From: an uncultured Propionibacteriaceae bacterium | GTDB lineage: Bacteria; Actinomycetota; Actinomycetes; Propionibacteriales; Propionibacteriaceae | Length of the DNA: 64,000 bases | Assembly (NCBI GenBank): GCA_937965785.1 | Contig: CALCKT010000033.1 | Span: forward strand, 1-64,000 | Direction: 5' to 3' | Shown: positions 52,140 to 60,494 of the stretch, one piece after another | Layout: each line of letters starts with the position of its first letter | How positions within the stretch are numbered: position 1 is the stretch's first letter | Notes under the pieces: generated by a model | Told to the model about the DNA's origin: nothing | Database searches by the model: none | What the model saw: the letters and a program-made list of their open reading frames with translations, nothing else | Program-made: the position numbers and the translations under genes

Positions 52140-52977
52140 GTTCGACGCGATCATCCTGGCGGGTGGCCGCGGTTCGCGGCTCGGTGGGGTGTCCAAGGCC
52201 GACCTGGTCGTCGGCGGCAGGCGACTGCTCGACGTGGTGCTCGAGGCGGTCAGGCGCGCCCGCACGACGGTGGTGGTCGGCCCGGTGGCGGTGCCCGACG
52301 GGGTCTTGTCCACCGTCGAGGACCCGCCGGGAACCGGGCCGGCCGCCGGGATCGTCGCCGGTCTGGAGGCCGTTGAACGGCCCGCGGAATGGACGGTGGT
52401 GCTGGCCTGCGACCTGCCCGGTGTGCAGGCGGCCGTGCCCCGGCTGCTCGCCGCGACCACGCGGGGCGACGACCTGGACGGCTACTGCCTGGCCTCGGCG
52501 GAGGGAAACCCGCAGTGGCTGCTGGGAATCCACCGCACCGCGCGGCTGCGGGCGGTGGCCCGGGCCTACGGCGACCCGCGGAACCGATCGGTTCGCGGGC
52601 TGCTGGCGGGCATGCGGCTGGGGCTGCTGCCCGATGCCGGCGACGACGGGCGTGACGTGGACACTTGGGTGGATCACGCCCACTGGAACGAGTTCTGGAG
52701 GGAAAAGATGAGTCAGGACGAAACCGGGTGGCAGGAGTTCGTGGACCGGGCCTGCTCGGCCCTGGAGATCGACCCGGCACGCGTGGACATTCACGGGGTG
52801 CTGGAGCTCAGCCGCGAGATCGCCCACGCGGGGGCGCGTCCCATGGCCCCCGTGAGCGCTCACCTGTGGGGGTTGGCTGCCGGGGCCACCCCGGGACGCG
52901 ACCTCGACTACCTGCGCCGGGTGGTGGAGGACGCCGCCACCTCGGCGCCCCTGCCGCCGGAGAAGGAGGGGAAATGA
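52132..52977 (+). CDS. mobA: MobA-type molybdenum cofactor guanylyltransferase fused to a DUF6457-like domain
   Basis: 281 residues. The N-terminal nucleotidyltransferase (about 1-190) has IILAGGRGSRLGGVSKADLVVGGRRLLD, CDLPGVQA and the NPQWLLGIHRTA loop: it adds GMP to molybdopterin for the bis-MGD of NarG. From Met193 the protein becomes a second copy of the small domain at 49435 (WQEFVDRACSALEIDPARV ... RPMAPVSAHLWGLA). Directly before that Met (ATG 52708) is GGAGGG with 5-base spacing, so the domain may also be made as a separate protein. Start overlaps moaC by 8 bases. Confidence 0.92.
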   Translation: MPEFDAIILAGGRGSRLGGVSKADLVVGGRRLLDVVLEAVRRARTTVVVGPVAVPDGVLSTVEDPPGTGPAAGIVAGLEAVERPAEWTVVLACDLPGVQAAVPRLLAATTRGDDLDGYCLASAEGNPQWLLGIHRTARLRAVARAYGDPRNRSVRGLLAGMRLGLLPDAGDDGRDVDTWVDHAHWNEFWREKMSQDETGWQEFVDRACSALEIDPARVDIHGVLELSREIAHAGARPMAPVSAHLWGLAAGATPGRDLDYLRRVVEDAATSAPLPPEKEGK

Positions 52978-53213
52978 TCCTCGTTCGGCTGTTCGCGGCC
53001 GCGGAGGCCGCCGCCGGGACCGGCACCGAGGAGGTTGAGGCCGCCACCCTCGGTGAGTTGAAGGACATTCTCGTGGCCCGTCACGGCGAGGAGTTCGGGG
53101 CGGTGCTGGGGCGCTGTTCCACGCTGGTCGACGGCAGGGCGGGCCTGCCGGACGACCACGACCTGACCGGGGTGCGGGGGGTCGACGTCCTGCCGCCCTT
53201 CGCCGGGGGCTGA
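52974..53213 (+). CDS. moaD: Molybdopterin synthase sulfur carrier subunit
   Basis: 79 residues, ubiquitin-like: MILVRLFAAAEAAAGTGTEEVEA, LGELKDILVARHG and a C-terminal GVDVLPPFAGG whose Gly-Gly is adenylated by MoeB and thiocarboxylated to supply sulfur to molybdopterin. ATG overlaps the mobA stop. The partner large subunit MoaE is not in the window. Last gene of the nitrate reductase/cofactor block. Confidence 0.94.
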   Translation: MILVRLFAAAEAAAGTGTEEVEAATLGELKDILVARHGEEFGAVLGRCSTLVDGRAGLPDDHDLTGVRGVDVLPPFAGG

Positions 53214-53563
53214 TTCCCGATTTGTGACACTGCTGGCTGTTTGTGGTGTTGATGTGGGTCTGGCCAGAGGTGTTGATCGTGTTGGTGCGCACTAGTGCTG
53301 GTTCTTCTGGGGTGTGGGATGTCGCCCTACATGAAACGTCCCAGGTTTCCCACCTAAGATAAGGACCGGCACGAAACCCGGGACGCTTCACCCGAGACCC
53401 GGCGACCGCCCCCACGGCCCATACCCGGAACTACGGGGTGACCGGGCGGACGAGAGGGGGTACTCGCGAGGTCGCCAGCGCCCCGGGCTCGGGTGAGTCT
53501 GTTGCAGACGAGGAAGCCGCCGGTGGCGCTACCCACAGGCTGCCTGGTGTGACCGGTTCGGGG
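53214..53563. other. Boundary region between the Moco genes and the accessory island
   Basis: 350 bp with no supported gene. Holds short direct repeats (GGTGTTGAT twice) and an 18-bp imperfect inverted repeat described separately. Composition differs from the flanking genes. Looks like a recombination scar. Confidence 0.5.
53332..53390. repeat. 18-bp imperfect inverted repeat
   Basis: TGAAACGTCCCAGGTTTC (53332-53349) and GAAACCCGGGACGCTTCA (53373-53390) are inverse copies matching at 16 of 18 bases around a 23-bp centre. Could be a terminator for the moaD transcript, a transposon end remnant, or an attachment-type site. Confidence 0.6.
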
Positions 53564-54601
53564 CTATGGCCGCGCTTTGCGGCAGGTGCTCAGCCGGACA
53601 AGGAGGCGTGGGCGGATGGGTTCTCTCAGGTGGGTGTCGTCACTGCCGCTGAGGAGGACTTCGAGGCACCGGAGGCCTAGCGCTTTGAAATCCTGGCGCA
53701 CCGTTGTGAGTGGGGGGGAAAACTGACGGGCGAATTCGTGGTCGTCGAAGCCCACGACGCTGACGTCCTCGGGAACTCGAACGCCAGCTTCGTTGAACGC
53801 TCGCATCATGCCCAGGGCCATGAGGTCAGAGGCCGCGAAGACAGCATCGGGCAGGCCCTCCTTGATCATCCGAACGCCCGCGTGATAACCGCTCTGGCCC
53901 GTCCAATTGCCGAAAATAGGCTCCGGGACCGGGAGCCCAGTGCTCAGCAACTCCTCCCGCCAGCCCTCTAGCCGGACGCTACCGTCCAACCATTTCTGGT
54001 CGCCCGCCAGGTGAACGATGTGCTGGTGGCCGAGTCGCACCAGGTGGCGGGTGGCGAGTCGGGCCCCGAGTTTCTGGTCTTCGGTTACGACTCGGATGCC
54101 AGGGGTGGGCCGAGGGTCCGGCGTCAGCATGACCACCGGCAGGCCGCTTGCCCAGCTGAAGGACGCCGCGACCTTGCGTGTCGTCTTCGCCTCGGCCTGG
54201 AGAGGGGCGATGACGACGATGCCGTCGACGAAGGCGTCGGCGAACTGGTGCAAAGTGGCTTCAAGGGACTTGAAGGCGTCGCGCTCCTGAACGGTGAGAA
54301 GCACCGAGTAGCCGGCGTTGCGTGCGGCTTCCTCGACCCCGTAGAGGGCACCCATGGGGCCATAGCGCCACGACCCGTCGCTGACAACGCCGATCGCTCC
54401 CGGGCGCGATGTCACCAGAGCGCGGGCTGCCGCATTGCGTCTGTATCCGACGGCCTCGATCGCCGCGAGGACCCGCTCACGGGTCTCCTCGCTGACCCGG
54501 GCGTCGTCATTCACGACACGCGAGACCGTCTGGTAGGAGCAGCCAGCGATCTTGGCTACGTCGCGAAGGCCCGGCCGTTTGGGGGGCATGGATACAAGCA
54601 T
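53564..54601 (-). CDS. LacI-family transcriptional repressor
   Basis: 345 residues if started at ATG 54601; ATG 54589 (MPPKRPGLRDVAKIAGC) is equally likely since the extra four codons carry no similarity. HTH region LRDVAKIAGCSYQTVSRVVNDDARVSEETRERVLAAIEAVGYRRNAAAR, hinge-like ALVTSRPGAIGVV, and a sugar-binding domain with DAVFAASDLMALGMMRAFNEAGVRVPEDVSVVGFDDHEFARQF. Divergent from the sugar transporter operon, across two identical TGCGAACGTTCACA operators; it likely represses both until its sugar binds. Confidence 0.94.
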   Translation of the reverse strand: MLVSMPPKRPGLRDVAKIAGCSYQTVSRVVNDDARVSEETRERVLAAIEAVGYRRNAAARALVTSRPGAIGVVSDGSWRYGPMGALYGVEEAARNAGYSVLLTVQERDAFKSLEATLHQFADAFVDGIVVIAPLQAEAKTTRKVAASFSWASGLPVVMLTPDPRPTPGIRVVTEDQKLGARLATRHLVRLGHQHIVHLAGDQKWLDGSVRLEGWREELLSTGLPVPEPIFGNWTGQSGYHAGVRMIKEGLPDAVFAASDLMALGMMRAFNEAGVRVPEDVSVVGFDDHEFARQFSPPLTTVRQDFKALGLRCLEVLLSGSDDTHLREPIRPRLLVRLSTCRKARP

Positions 54602-54646
54602 CGCCCCAGCTTAACGGCGCGACGTTCTTAGCAGAGGACATTGCTC

Positions 54647-54697
54647 TTGACAGAACCCCATGCGAACGTTCACACTCTAGGCATGCGAACGTTCACA
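54647..54697 (+). promoter_or_regulatory. Sugar operon promoter with paired LacI operators
   Basis: TTGACA at 54647-54652 is a good -35. TGCGAACGTTCACA occurs twice, at 54661-54674 and 54684-54697, 23 bp apart (about two helical turns). The AACGTT core and near-symmetric arms are the classical LacI-type operator. The first copy covers the expected -10 area, so binding should block RNA polymerase. Confidence 0.85.
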
Positions 54698-54730
54698 CGG
54701 GCGCTTCTCGATCAAGATTCAAGGAGGAAC

Positions 54731-55891
54731 ATGAACAGGAAGCTTGCTGCCCGGCTGACGGCAGTCGCCCTAACGTTGAGCCTGTCATTGACGGCATGCA
54801 CGAGTGACAGCGCAACGACCAGTAACAACGATGCGGCTGTGTCGAGCAAGGCAGACGCGGCGCTGAAAGAGATCCAGGGCAAAGTTCTCAGCAAGGGGCC
54901 CCACGGCGAGGAGCCGTCAACACGAGATGCGGTGATGCTTTCCGATGCCGAGGTCGCTCAGGTCAAGGCCAAGGGGGCTACGGCAGCCATCGTGATGCAC
55001 TACGCGGGCAATGACTGGGCGACTGCCCAGGTGAATGGGTTGAAAGCAGAGTTTGCGCGGTTGGGCATCGAAGTGGTTGCCGTTACCGATGCCAACTTCA
55101 ACCCGGGTCAGCAGGTGTCGAACATCGAGACCGTGCTAGCGAAGGATCCCGACATCATCGTCTCCATCCCGACCGACCCCGTGGCCACGGCTTCGGCCTA
55201 TAAGCGGGCAGCGGAAGCCGGAGTGAAGCTCGTCTTCATGGACAACGTCCCCAACGGACTCGTGGCGGGCGAGGACTATGAGTCGGTCGTCTCTGCCGAC
55301 AACTACGGCAACGGTGTGGTTTCTGCCCACCTGCTCGCTAAGTCCCTCGGCGGCGCGGGGAAGATCGGTGTCATCTATCACGAGGCCGACTTCTTCGTCA
55401 CCAAACAGCGCTATCAGGGCTTCACGGAGACAATCGCCAAGGACTATCCCGGCATGGAGATCGTCAAGGCCCAGGGAATCGCCGGTCCCGATTTCGCCGG
55501 TGATGCCCAGAAGGTGACCGACGCCATGCTCAGCCAGAACCCCGACCTCGTGGGCGTGTGGGCTGTCTGGGATGTGCCTGCCGAGGGTGTCATGGCGGCG
55601 GCCAGGTCGGCCGGGCGAACCAACCTGAAGATCGCCACCGAGGATCTGGGGACCAATGCCGCGATCGCGTTGGCCCAGAATCAGCTCGTCGTGGGTTTGG
55701 GCGCTCAGCAGCCATATCAGCAAGGGGTCGCTGAGGCCAACATCGCGGGCGGTGCGCTGCTGGGCAAGAAGGCGCCAGCCTACGTGGCGCTGAGTGCCCT
55801 CCCGGTTGACCACTCCAATGTGCTGGAAGCGTGGAAGCAGGTGTACAACGTCGAAGCTCCTGCGGACCTTCAGAAGGCCTACGTGAAATGA
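54731..55891 (+). CDS. Sugar ABC transporter substrate-binding lipoprotein
   Basis: 386 residues; ATG behind AGGAGG. Lipobox LTACTS near residue 22. Ribose-type periplasmic-binding fold: GATAAIVMHYAGNDWATAQVNGLKAEFARLGIEVVAVTDANFNPGQQVSNIETVLAKDPDIIVSIPTDP, KLVFMDNVPNGLVAGEDYESVVSADNYGNG and GVWAVWDVPAEGVMAAARSAG. First gene of the operon. The glycosidases downstream suggest a galactoside or related oligosaccharide breakdown product as ligand, but the sugar is not determined. Confidence 0.93.
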   Translation: MNRKLAARLTAVALTLSLSLTACTSDSATTSNNDAAVSSKADAALKEIQGKVLSKGPHGEEPSTRDAVMLSDAEVAQVKAKGATAAIVMHYAGNDWATAQVNGLKAEFARLGIEVVAVTDANFNPGQQVSNIETVLAKDPDIIVSIPTDPVATASAYKRAAEAGVKLVFMDNVPNGLVAGEDYESVVSADNYGNGVVSAHLLAKSLGGAGKIGVIYHEADFFVTKQRYQGFTETIAKDYPGMEIVKAQGIAGPDFAGDAQKVTDAMLSQNPDLVGVWAVWDVPAEGVMAAARSAGRTNLKIATEDLGTNAAIALAQNQLVVGLGAQQPYQQGVAEANIAGGALLGKKAPAYVALSALPVDHSNVLEAWKQVYNVEAPADLQKAYVK

Positions 55892-57441
55892 GCAGCCATG
55901 CAACTGGGGTGGGCGCCCCCGGGCACGGAGACCCCGCAGCTGCCGCGCGGGCCCCAATCGTCCGCATGGCCGGCATCCACAAGGCATTCGACGGGGTGCA
56001 GGTGCTTGATGATGTCGACTTCGAGGTGCTTCCCGGCGAAGTACACGCGCTCGCAGGGGGCAATGGCGCTGGGAAGTCCACGCTCATGAAGATCCTCCAG
56101 GGGGTCTACAGCCTTGACGCGGGAACCATCGATGTCGCCGGGCGCGCTGTCTCTTTCGCGTCCATTCACGACGCCAAGAAGGCTGGAATCGGCATGGTCT
56201 TCCAGGAGTTCAGCTTGGTGTCCACGCTGACGGTGGCGCAGAACATTTTCCTGAACGCCGAACCTCGCAAAGCCGGCCTGATCGACGACCGGGCGATGGT
56301 CGAACGTGCTCGGGAGATTTTCGAGCGGATGCAGATCCCCGTCGATCCGGAGCAATCGCTCGGGACGCTCAGCACCGCGTACTGGCAACTGACCGAGATC
56401 GCCAAGGCACTGTCGGAGGACGCCCGGGTTCTCATCATGGACGAGCCGACGGCGTCCCTGGCGAGGCACGAGGCGCAAGCCCTGTTCGACCTGATCGGTC
56501 GGCTCAAGGACCAGGGAATCGCCGTCATCTACATTTCCCACCGCATGGAAGAGGTGTACACGATCGCTGATCGGATCACCATCCTGCGCAACGGAAAGAG
56601 GCTTCTGACTCGGCGCTTGACCGACATCACGCCAGCCCAGATCGTCGAGGGCATCGTTGGCAAAGAAGTGGAGCTCGCGGCCATTGCCGAACAATCCGAC
56701 ACCGATGGACCTGTGGTTCTGCAAGCCGCTGGTCTCGCCAGCGCCAGCGGCATCCACGATGTCGATCTCGTTCTTCGAGCCGGTCAGGTGGTCGGGCTCG
56801 CCGGGTTGATGGGGTCAGGCCGAAGCGAACTCGCCCGGGCCCTCTATGGCGTAGATCGGATCACTGCGGGCACGCTCTCGGTCGATGGACGCGTGGTGTC
56901 GCTCGCATCGCCCGCAGATGCCCTCCGCCATGGGATCTGCCTCATTCCGGAAGACCGGCGATTGCAGGGCCTCATCCTCGACCATTCCGTGGCCGGGAAC
57001 CTGGTGTTGCCACATCTCGGCGATCTCCGTGCGGGGCCATTTGTGGACGATAAGGCGGCCTCCGAGTTGGCCAATACCCTCATCGACGACTTCGCCATCA
57101 AGGTCGCCGACCCCGACGCCTCCGCGCGTCTCCTGTCCGGTGGAAACCAGCAGAAGATCGTCATCGCCAAATGGATCAGCCGCACGCCCCGCGTCCTGAT
57201 CATGGACGAGCCCACGGCGGGGGTCGATATCGGGACCAAAGCCGAAATTATCGCCACCGTCAGGTCGTATGCCGACCAGGGCATGGCCGTTCTCGTCATC
57301 TCGTCGGAGTATCCCGAACTGCTCGCTATGAGCGATCGGCTGCTGCTCATGCGCGATTCCACCATAGTCCGCGAACTGGACCGCTCGTCGATCACGGACG
57401 AGCAGGCCCTCGAACTCGAAGTCCAAGGAGTGTCATCATGA
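55888..57441 (+). CDS. Sugar ABC transporter ATPase (two nucleotide-binding domains, RbsA/MglA type)
   Basis: 517 residues. First domain: Walker A AGGNGAGKSTLMK (residues 57-65 region; the usual Glu of GENGAGKST is Gly), signature-like TLSTAYWQLTEIAKAL (degenerate), Walker B VLIMDEPTASL. Second domain: degenerate Walker A GLMGSGRSELAR, intact LSGGNQQKIVIAKWI, DEPTAGVDIGTK. One domain carries a normal ATP site and the other the good signature, as usual in this family. ATG 55888 overlaps the binding-protein stop. Confidence 0.94.
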   Translation: MSSHATGVGAPGHGDPAAAARAPIVRMAGIHKAFDGVQVLDDVDFEVLPGEVHALAGGNGAGKSTLMKILQGVYSLDAGTIDVAGRAVSFASIHDAKKAGIGMVFQEFSLVSTLTVAQNIFLNAEPRKAGLIDDRAMVERAREIFERMQIPVDPEQSLGTLSTAYWQLTEIAKALSEDARVLIMDEPTASLARHEAQALFDLIGRLKDQGIAVIYISHRMEEVYTIADRITILRNGKRLLTRRLTDITPAQIVEGIVGKEVELAAIAEQSDTDGPVVLQAAGLASASGIHDVDLVLRAGQVVGLAGLMGSGRSELARALYGVDRITAGTLSVDGRVVSLASPADALRHGICLIPEDRRLQGLILDHSVAGNLVLPHLGDLRAGPFVDDKAASELANTLIDDFAIKVADPDASARLLSGGNQQKIVIAKWISRTPRVLIMDEPTAGVDIGTKAEIIATVRSYADQGMAVLVISSEYPELLAMSDRLLLMRDSTIVRELDRSSITDEQALELEVQGVSS

Positions 57442-58412
57442 GCACGACCGACAAGGCACTGGGGAAAACCCCAACCACCGTGCGCCGGAGGATCACTTTC
57501 GACTGGCGGCGCGACATCATCTACGTCGGGTTCGTGGCCGTGGTCATCGTGTTCTCGATCCTTCTGCGCGACCAGGGCTTCATCTCAACGACGAGCCTGA
57601 TGAACATTTTGCGACAGACCGCGATCGTCACCGTCATTGCTGTGGGAATGACCTATGTCATAGCGGCAGCCGAGATCGATCTTTCCGTGGGGTCTGTCGC
57701 TGGTCTGGCCTCGGTGCTGACGGCGATGGCCCTGTCTCAGTTCGGGCTTGTGCTGGGCATCCTCGCCGGTCTGCTCGTGGGCGTGACGATCGGAGCCATC
57801 AACGGTGCCCTGGTGGCTTTCGCTAAGATCCCCTCCTTCCTGGTGACGCTCGCCATGATGGGGATCGCCTTCGGCATCGCCCAGTGGATCACGGCGTCCG
57901 CGCCCCAACCCATCCTGGACATGACCTACAACAATGCGTTCGGCGGCAGTTCCATCGGGCCCATCCCGGTACTCATCGTCTGGATGCTGGTGGTGGTCGT
58001 CATTGGATCGGTTGTCTTGAAGAAGATGCGCTTCGGCCGTCAGGTGCTCGCCACGGGGGCCAATAAGGTAGCGGCGGAGTATTCGGGCATCAAGACGCGC
58101 TGGATTCGCTTCCGCGTCATGCTGATCTGCTCGGTCGGGGCCGCCCTGGCAGGCATGCTCTACGCCGGCCGCCTACAGTCCGGGCGTTTCCAGTGGGGCC
58201 AAGGCGACGAGATGAATGCCATCGCGGCCGTCATCCTGGGCGGAACGGCGCTGTCGGGCGGACGTGGTTCGGTAATCGGCACGTTCTTTGGTGCCCTGCT
58301 GATGGCCACCATCAACTACGGCCTGATCCTGGCTGGGCTCGATACCAGCCAGCAGCAGATTATCCGCGGAATCATCATCGTGCTGGCCGTCGCGCTGGCA
58401 CGCCAGAAGTAA
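57438..58412 (+). CDS. Sugar ABC transporter permease (RbsC type)
   Basis: 324 residues; ATG overlaps the ATPase stop and follows AGGAG. About eight helices. Family stretches: LMNILRQTAIVTVIAVGMTYVIAAAEIDLSVGSVAGLASV, AINGALVAFAKIPSFLVTLAMMGIAFG, LATGANKVAAEYSGI and AAVILGGTALSGGRGSVIGTFFGALLMATINYGL. Forms a homodimeric pore with the ATPase; completes a full ribose/galactose-class importer. Confidence 0.94.
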   Translation: MSTTDKALGKTPTTVRRRITFDWRRDIIYVGFVAVVIVFSILLRDQGFISTTSLMNILRQTAIVTVIAVGMTYVIAAAEIDLSVGSVAGLASVLTAMALSQFGLVLGILAGLLVGVTIGAINGALVAFAKIPSFLVTLAMMGIAFGIAQWITASAPQPILDMTYNNAFGGSSIGPIPVLIVWMLVVVVIGSVVLKKMRFGRQVLATGANKVAAEYSGIKTRWIRFRVMLICSVGAALAGMLYAGRLQSGRFQWGQGDEMNAIAAVILGGTALSGGRGSVIGTFFGALLMATINYGLILAGLDTSQQQIIRGIIIVLAVALARQK

Positions 58413-58436
58413 CCAACATCAACGAAAGGAAGTGAC

Positions 58437-60482
58437 ATGAGTAAGACCCATGGGCGCGACATCACGGTGGATGGGGGCCGATTCCTCATCAACGGTGAGC
58501 AGCGCAATCTGTATGGCGGCGCCGTCCACTATTGGCGGCTCGACCGGAACAAATGGGACTCGATCCTGGAGTCCGTCAAGTCGATGGGGTTCAACATGAT
58601 CTCCATCTACATCCCGTGGGAGATCCACGAGGTGTCGAAGGGCGAATTCGACTTCTCGGGGAACAAGGACATCGATGCGTTCCTGACCCTGTGCGAGAGC
58701 AAGGGCTTCGCGATCATCGTCCGCCCCGGCCCCCAGATCAACTCCGAACTGACCTGGTTCGGCTACCCCAAACGAATCCTGGAGAATGAACGGCTGCAGG
58801 CCCGCAACGCCAAGGGTGCGCGGACGGTGCTCACCCAGGTGCCCAAACCCATCCCGGCGCTCAACTACGCCGAGGACGAGTTCTTCGATGAGACAGCGCT
58901 CTGGTACGACGCCATCTGCGAGATCCTGGCACGCCACGCCCACCCGAAGGGAGGCATCGTGGCAGCGCAGGTCGACAACGAGATGGCTTACTTCTTCTGC
59001 ATCAACGCCTATGCCGCCGACTTCAGCGATGCGTCGCTGCGCAACTACCGGGCATTCCTGTCCAGCAAGTACGGCTCACTGGAGACGATCAACGAGGCTC
59101 ACGGGACAACTGCGGCGACGATGGACGAGGTGGACGCTCCCCGCCGTTTCGAGGCCACCAAAGCGTCCGAGATTCCCCGCTACGCGGACTGGATCGAGTA
59201 CCGGGAGAACTACCTGATCGATTCCATGGCGCGTCTTGCGGACATGATGAGGGAACGTGGCCTTGACACCATCGCCCTGTTCCACAACTACCCGCACCCC
59301 CTCGGCCCTGGCGGCGCAGCCTCGGGGTTCACCACGCCGTTCAACATCGCCAAGCTGGAGGAGAAGCTCGATTTCGTCGGGTTTGACATCTACTCCCGCA
59401 AGGAGCTCTATTCCCACGTAAAGACCGTGGGCAGCTATGTGGTGGGCACCAGCCGCTACCCGTACATCCCGGAGTTCATCGCCGGAGTGTGGCCATGGTA
59501 TTTGCATCCGGGAACCCTCTACGACGAGGAATTCGTCACGAAGGCTGCCCTGGCCCAGGGCATCAAAGGCTTCAGCCGCTACATGCTCGTGGAGCGGGAC
59601 CGGTGGCTCGACTCGCCGATCCGTCGTGATGGCCGAGTCCGTGAGGACCACGCCGAGATGTTTGGCGCGGCCAACAGGATGCAACTCGATGGGCGATTCG
59701 GCGATCTGCGCCGGGACGCATCCGTGCTGCTGCTGGCAAACCGTGAGTACGACCGCCTGGAGGCCGCCAGCGTCCTGGTGTCCTTCCCCGGCGACTTCCT
59801 CGAGACCCCCTCGGGCTTCTCCGAATACGCCGGCCCGCTCACGATCAGCGAGCATACGCTCGGCTTCGACAAGGCTCCCCAGCTGGAGAAGTCGGAATGG
59901 TTCGGGGCTTTCTACACGGCGCTGAACAGCGGTGACCATGACTTCTTGCTCTCGGACACCTCGCTCGATCCCAAGCGCTGGGGCGCGCACAAGGTGGTCG
60001 TCCTGACCACCCTCGACTACCTGGATGCCACGCTGCAACAGTCGCTCGTCGACTACGCCGCCGCTGGTGGTGTGGTCGTTATGGGTCCGCGGGCTCCTCG
60101 CTTCGACAGCCTGATGCGACCCTGCACCATCCTGGCCGACGCCATCGCCGCGGGTGCCCGCGGTATCGTCCTCGTCGCGACGAAGGACGAAGCCGCCCAG
60201 GCCATCCACCGCGCCTGTGCCGACGCCGCGGTCCCCGCGGTGCTGAAGAACGACCTGGATCTCGACGTGATCGTGCATGTCGACAACACGGATCCGGCTC
60301 GGCGGGTCGTGTTCGTCGTGAACCCGACCGGCCGGACGGTTCAAGCGAGTGTCTCCCTCGGGCACAGCCTCTCCTCGGTCCAGGAGCTCTGGACCGGAAC
60401 CGAAGGCCACACCGACAACGAGACGATTAGGGCATCCCTGGCGCCCTATTCCATTCATATCTACGACTGCCGGCTTTCCTGA
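58437..60482 (+). CDS. GH-A clan beta-galactosidase-like glycosidase (GH35/GH42 type)
   Basis: 681 residues, no signal peptide, so cytoplasmic. N-terminal TIM barrel: FLINGEQRNLYGGAVHYWRL, GFNMISIYIPWEIHEVSKGEFDFSG, FAIIVRPGPQINSEL. Acid/base Glu182 in AAQVDNEMAYFF and likely nucleophile Glu346 in YIPEFIAGVWPW. A glutamine-amidotransferase-like middle domain (VVVLTTLDYLDATLQQSLVDYAAAGGVVVMGP) and a beta-sandwich tail follow, as in GH42-like enzymes. Cleaves beta-galactosides or related glycans imported by the transporter; exact substrate unknown. Gene follows the permease by 24 bp behind GAAAGGAAG. Confidence 0.86.
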   Translation: MSKTHGRDITVDGGRFLINGEQRNLYGGAVHYWRLDRNKWDSILESVKSMGFNMISIYIPWEIHEVSKGEFDFSGNKDIDAFLTLCESKGFAIIVRPGPQINSELTWFGYPKRILENERLQARNAKGARTVLTQVPKPIPALNYAEDEFFDETALWYDAICEILARHAHPKGGIVAAQVDNEMAYFFCINAYAADFSDASLRNYRAFLSSKYGSLETINEAHGTTAATMDEVDAPRRFEATKASEIPRYADWIEYRENYLIDSMARLADMMRERGLDTIALFHNYPHPLGPGGAASGFTTPFNIAKLEEKLDFVGFDIYSRKELYSHVKTVGSYVVGTSRYPYIPEFIAGVWPWYLHPGTLYDEEFVTKAALAQGIKGFSRYMLVERDRWLDSPIRRDGRVREDHAEMFGAANRMQLDGRFGDLRRDASVLLLANREYDRLEAASVLVSFPGDFLETPSGFSEYAGPLTISEHTLGFDKAPQLEKSEWFGAFYTALNSGDHDFLLSDTSLDPKRWGAHKVVVLTTLDYLDATLQQSLVDYAAAGGVVVMGPRAPRFDSLMRPCTILADAIAAGARGIVLVATKDEAAQAIHRACADAAVPAVLKNDLDLDVIVHVDNTDPARRVVFVVNPTGRTVQASVSLGHSLSSVQELWTGTEGHTDNETIRASLAPYSIHIYDCRLS

Positions 60483-60494
60483 AAGGAGACAACT

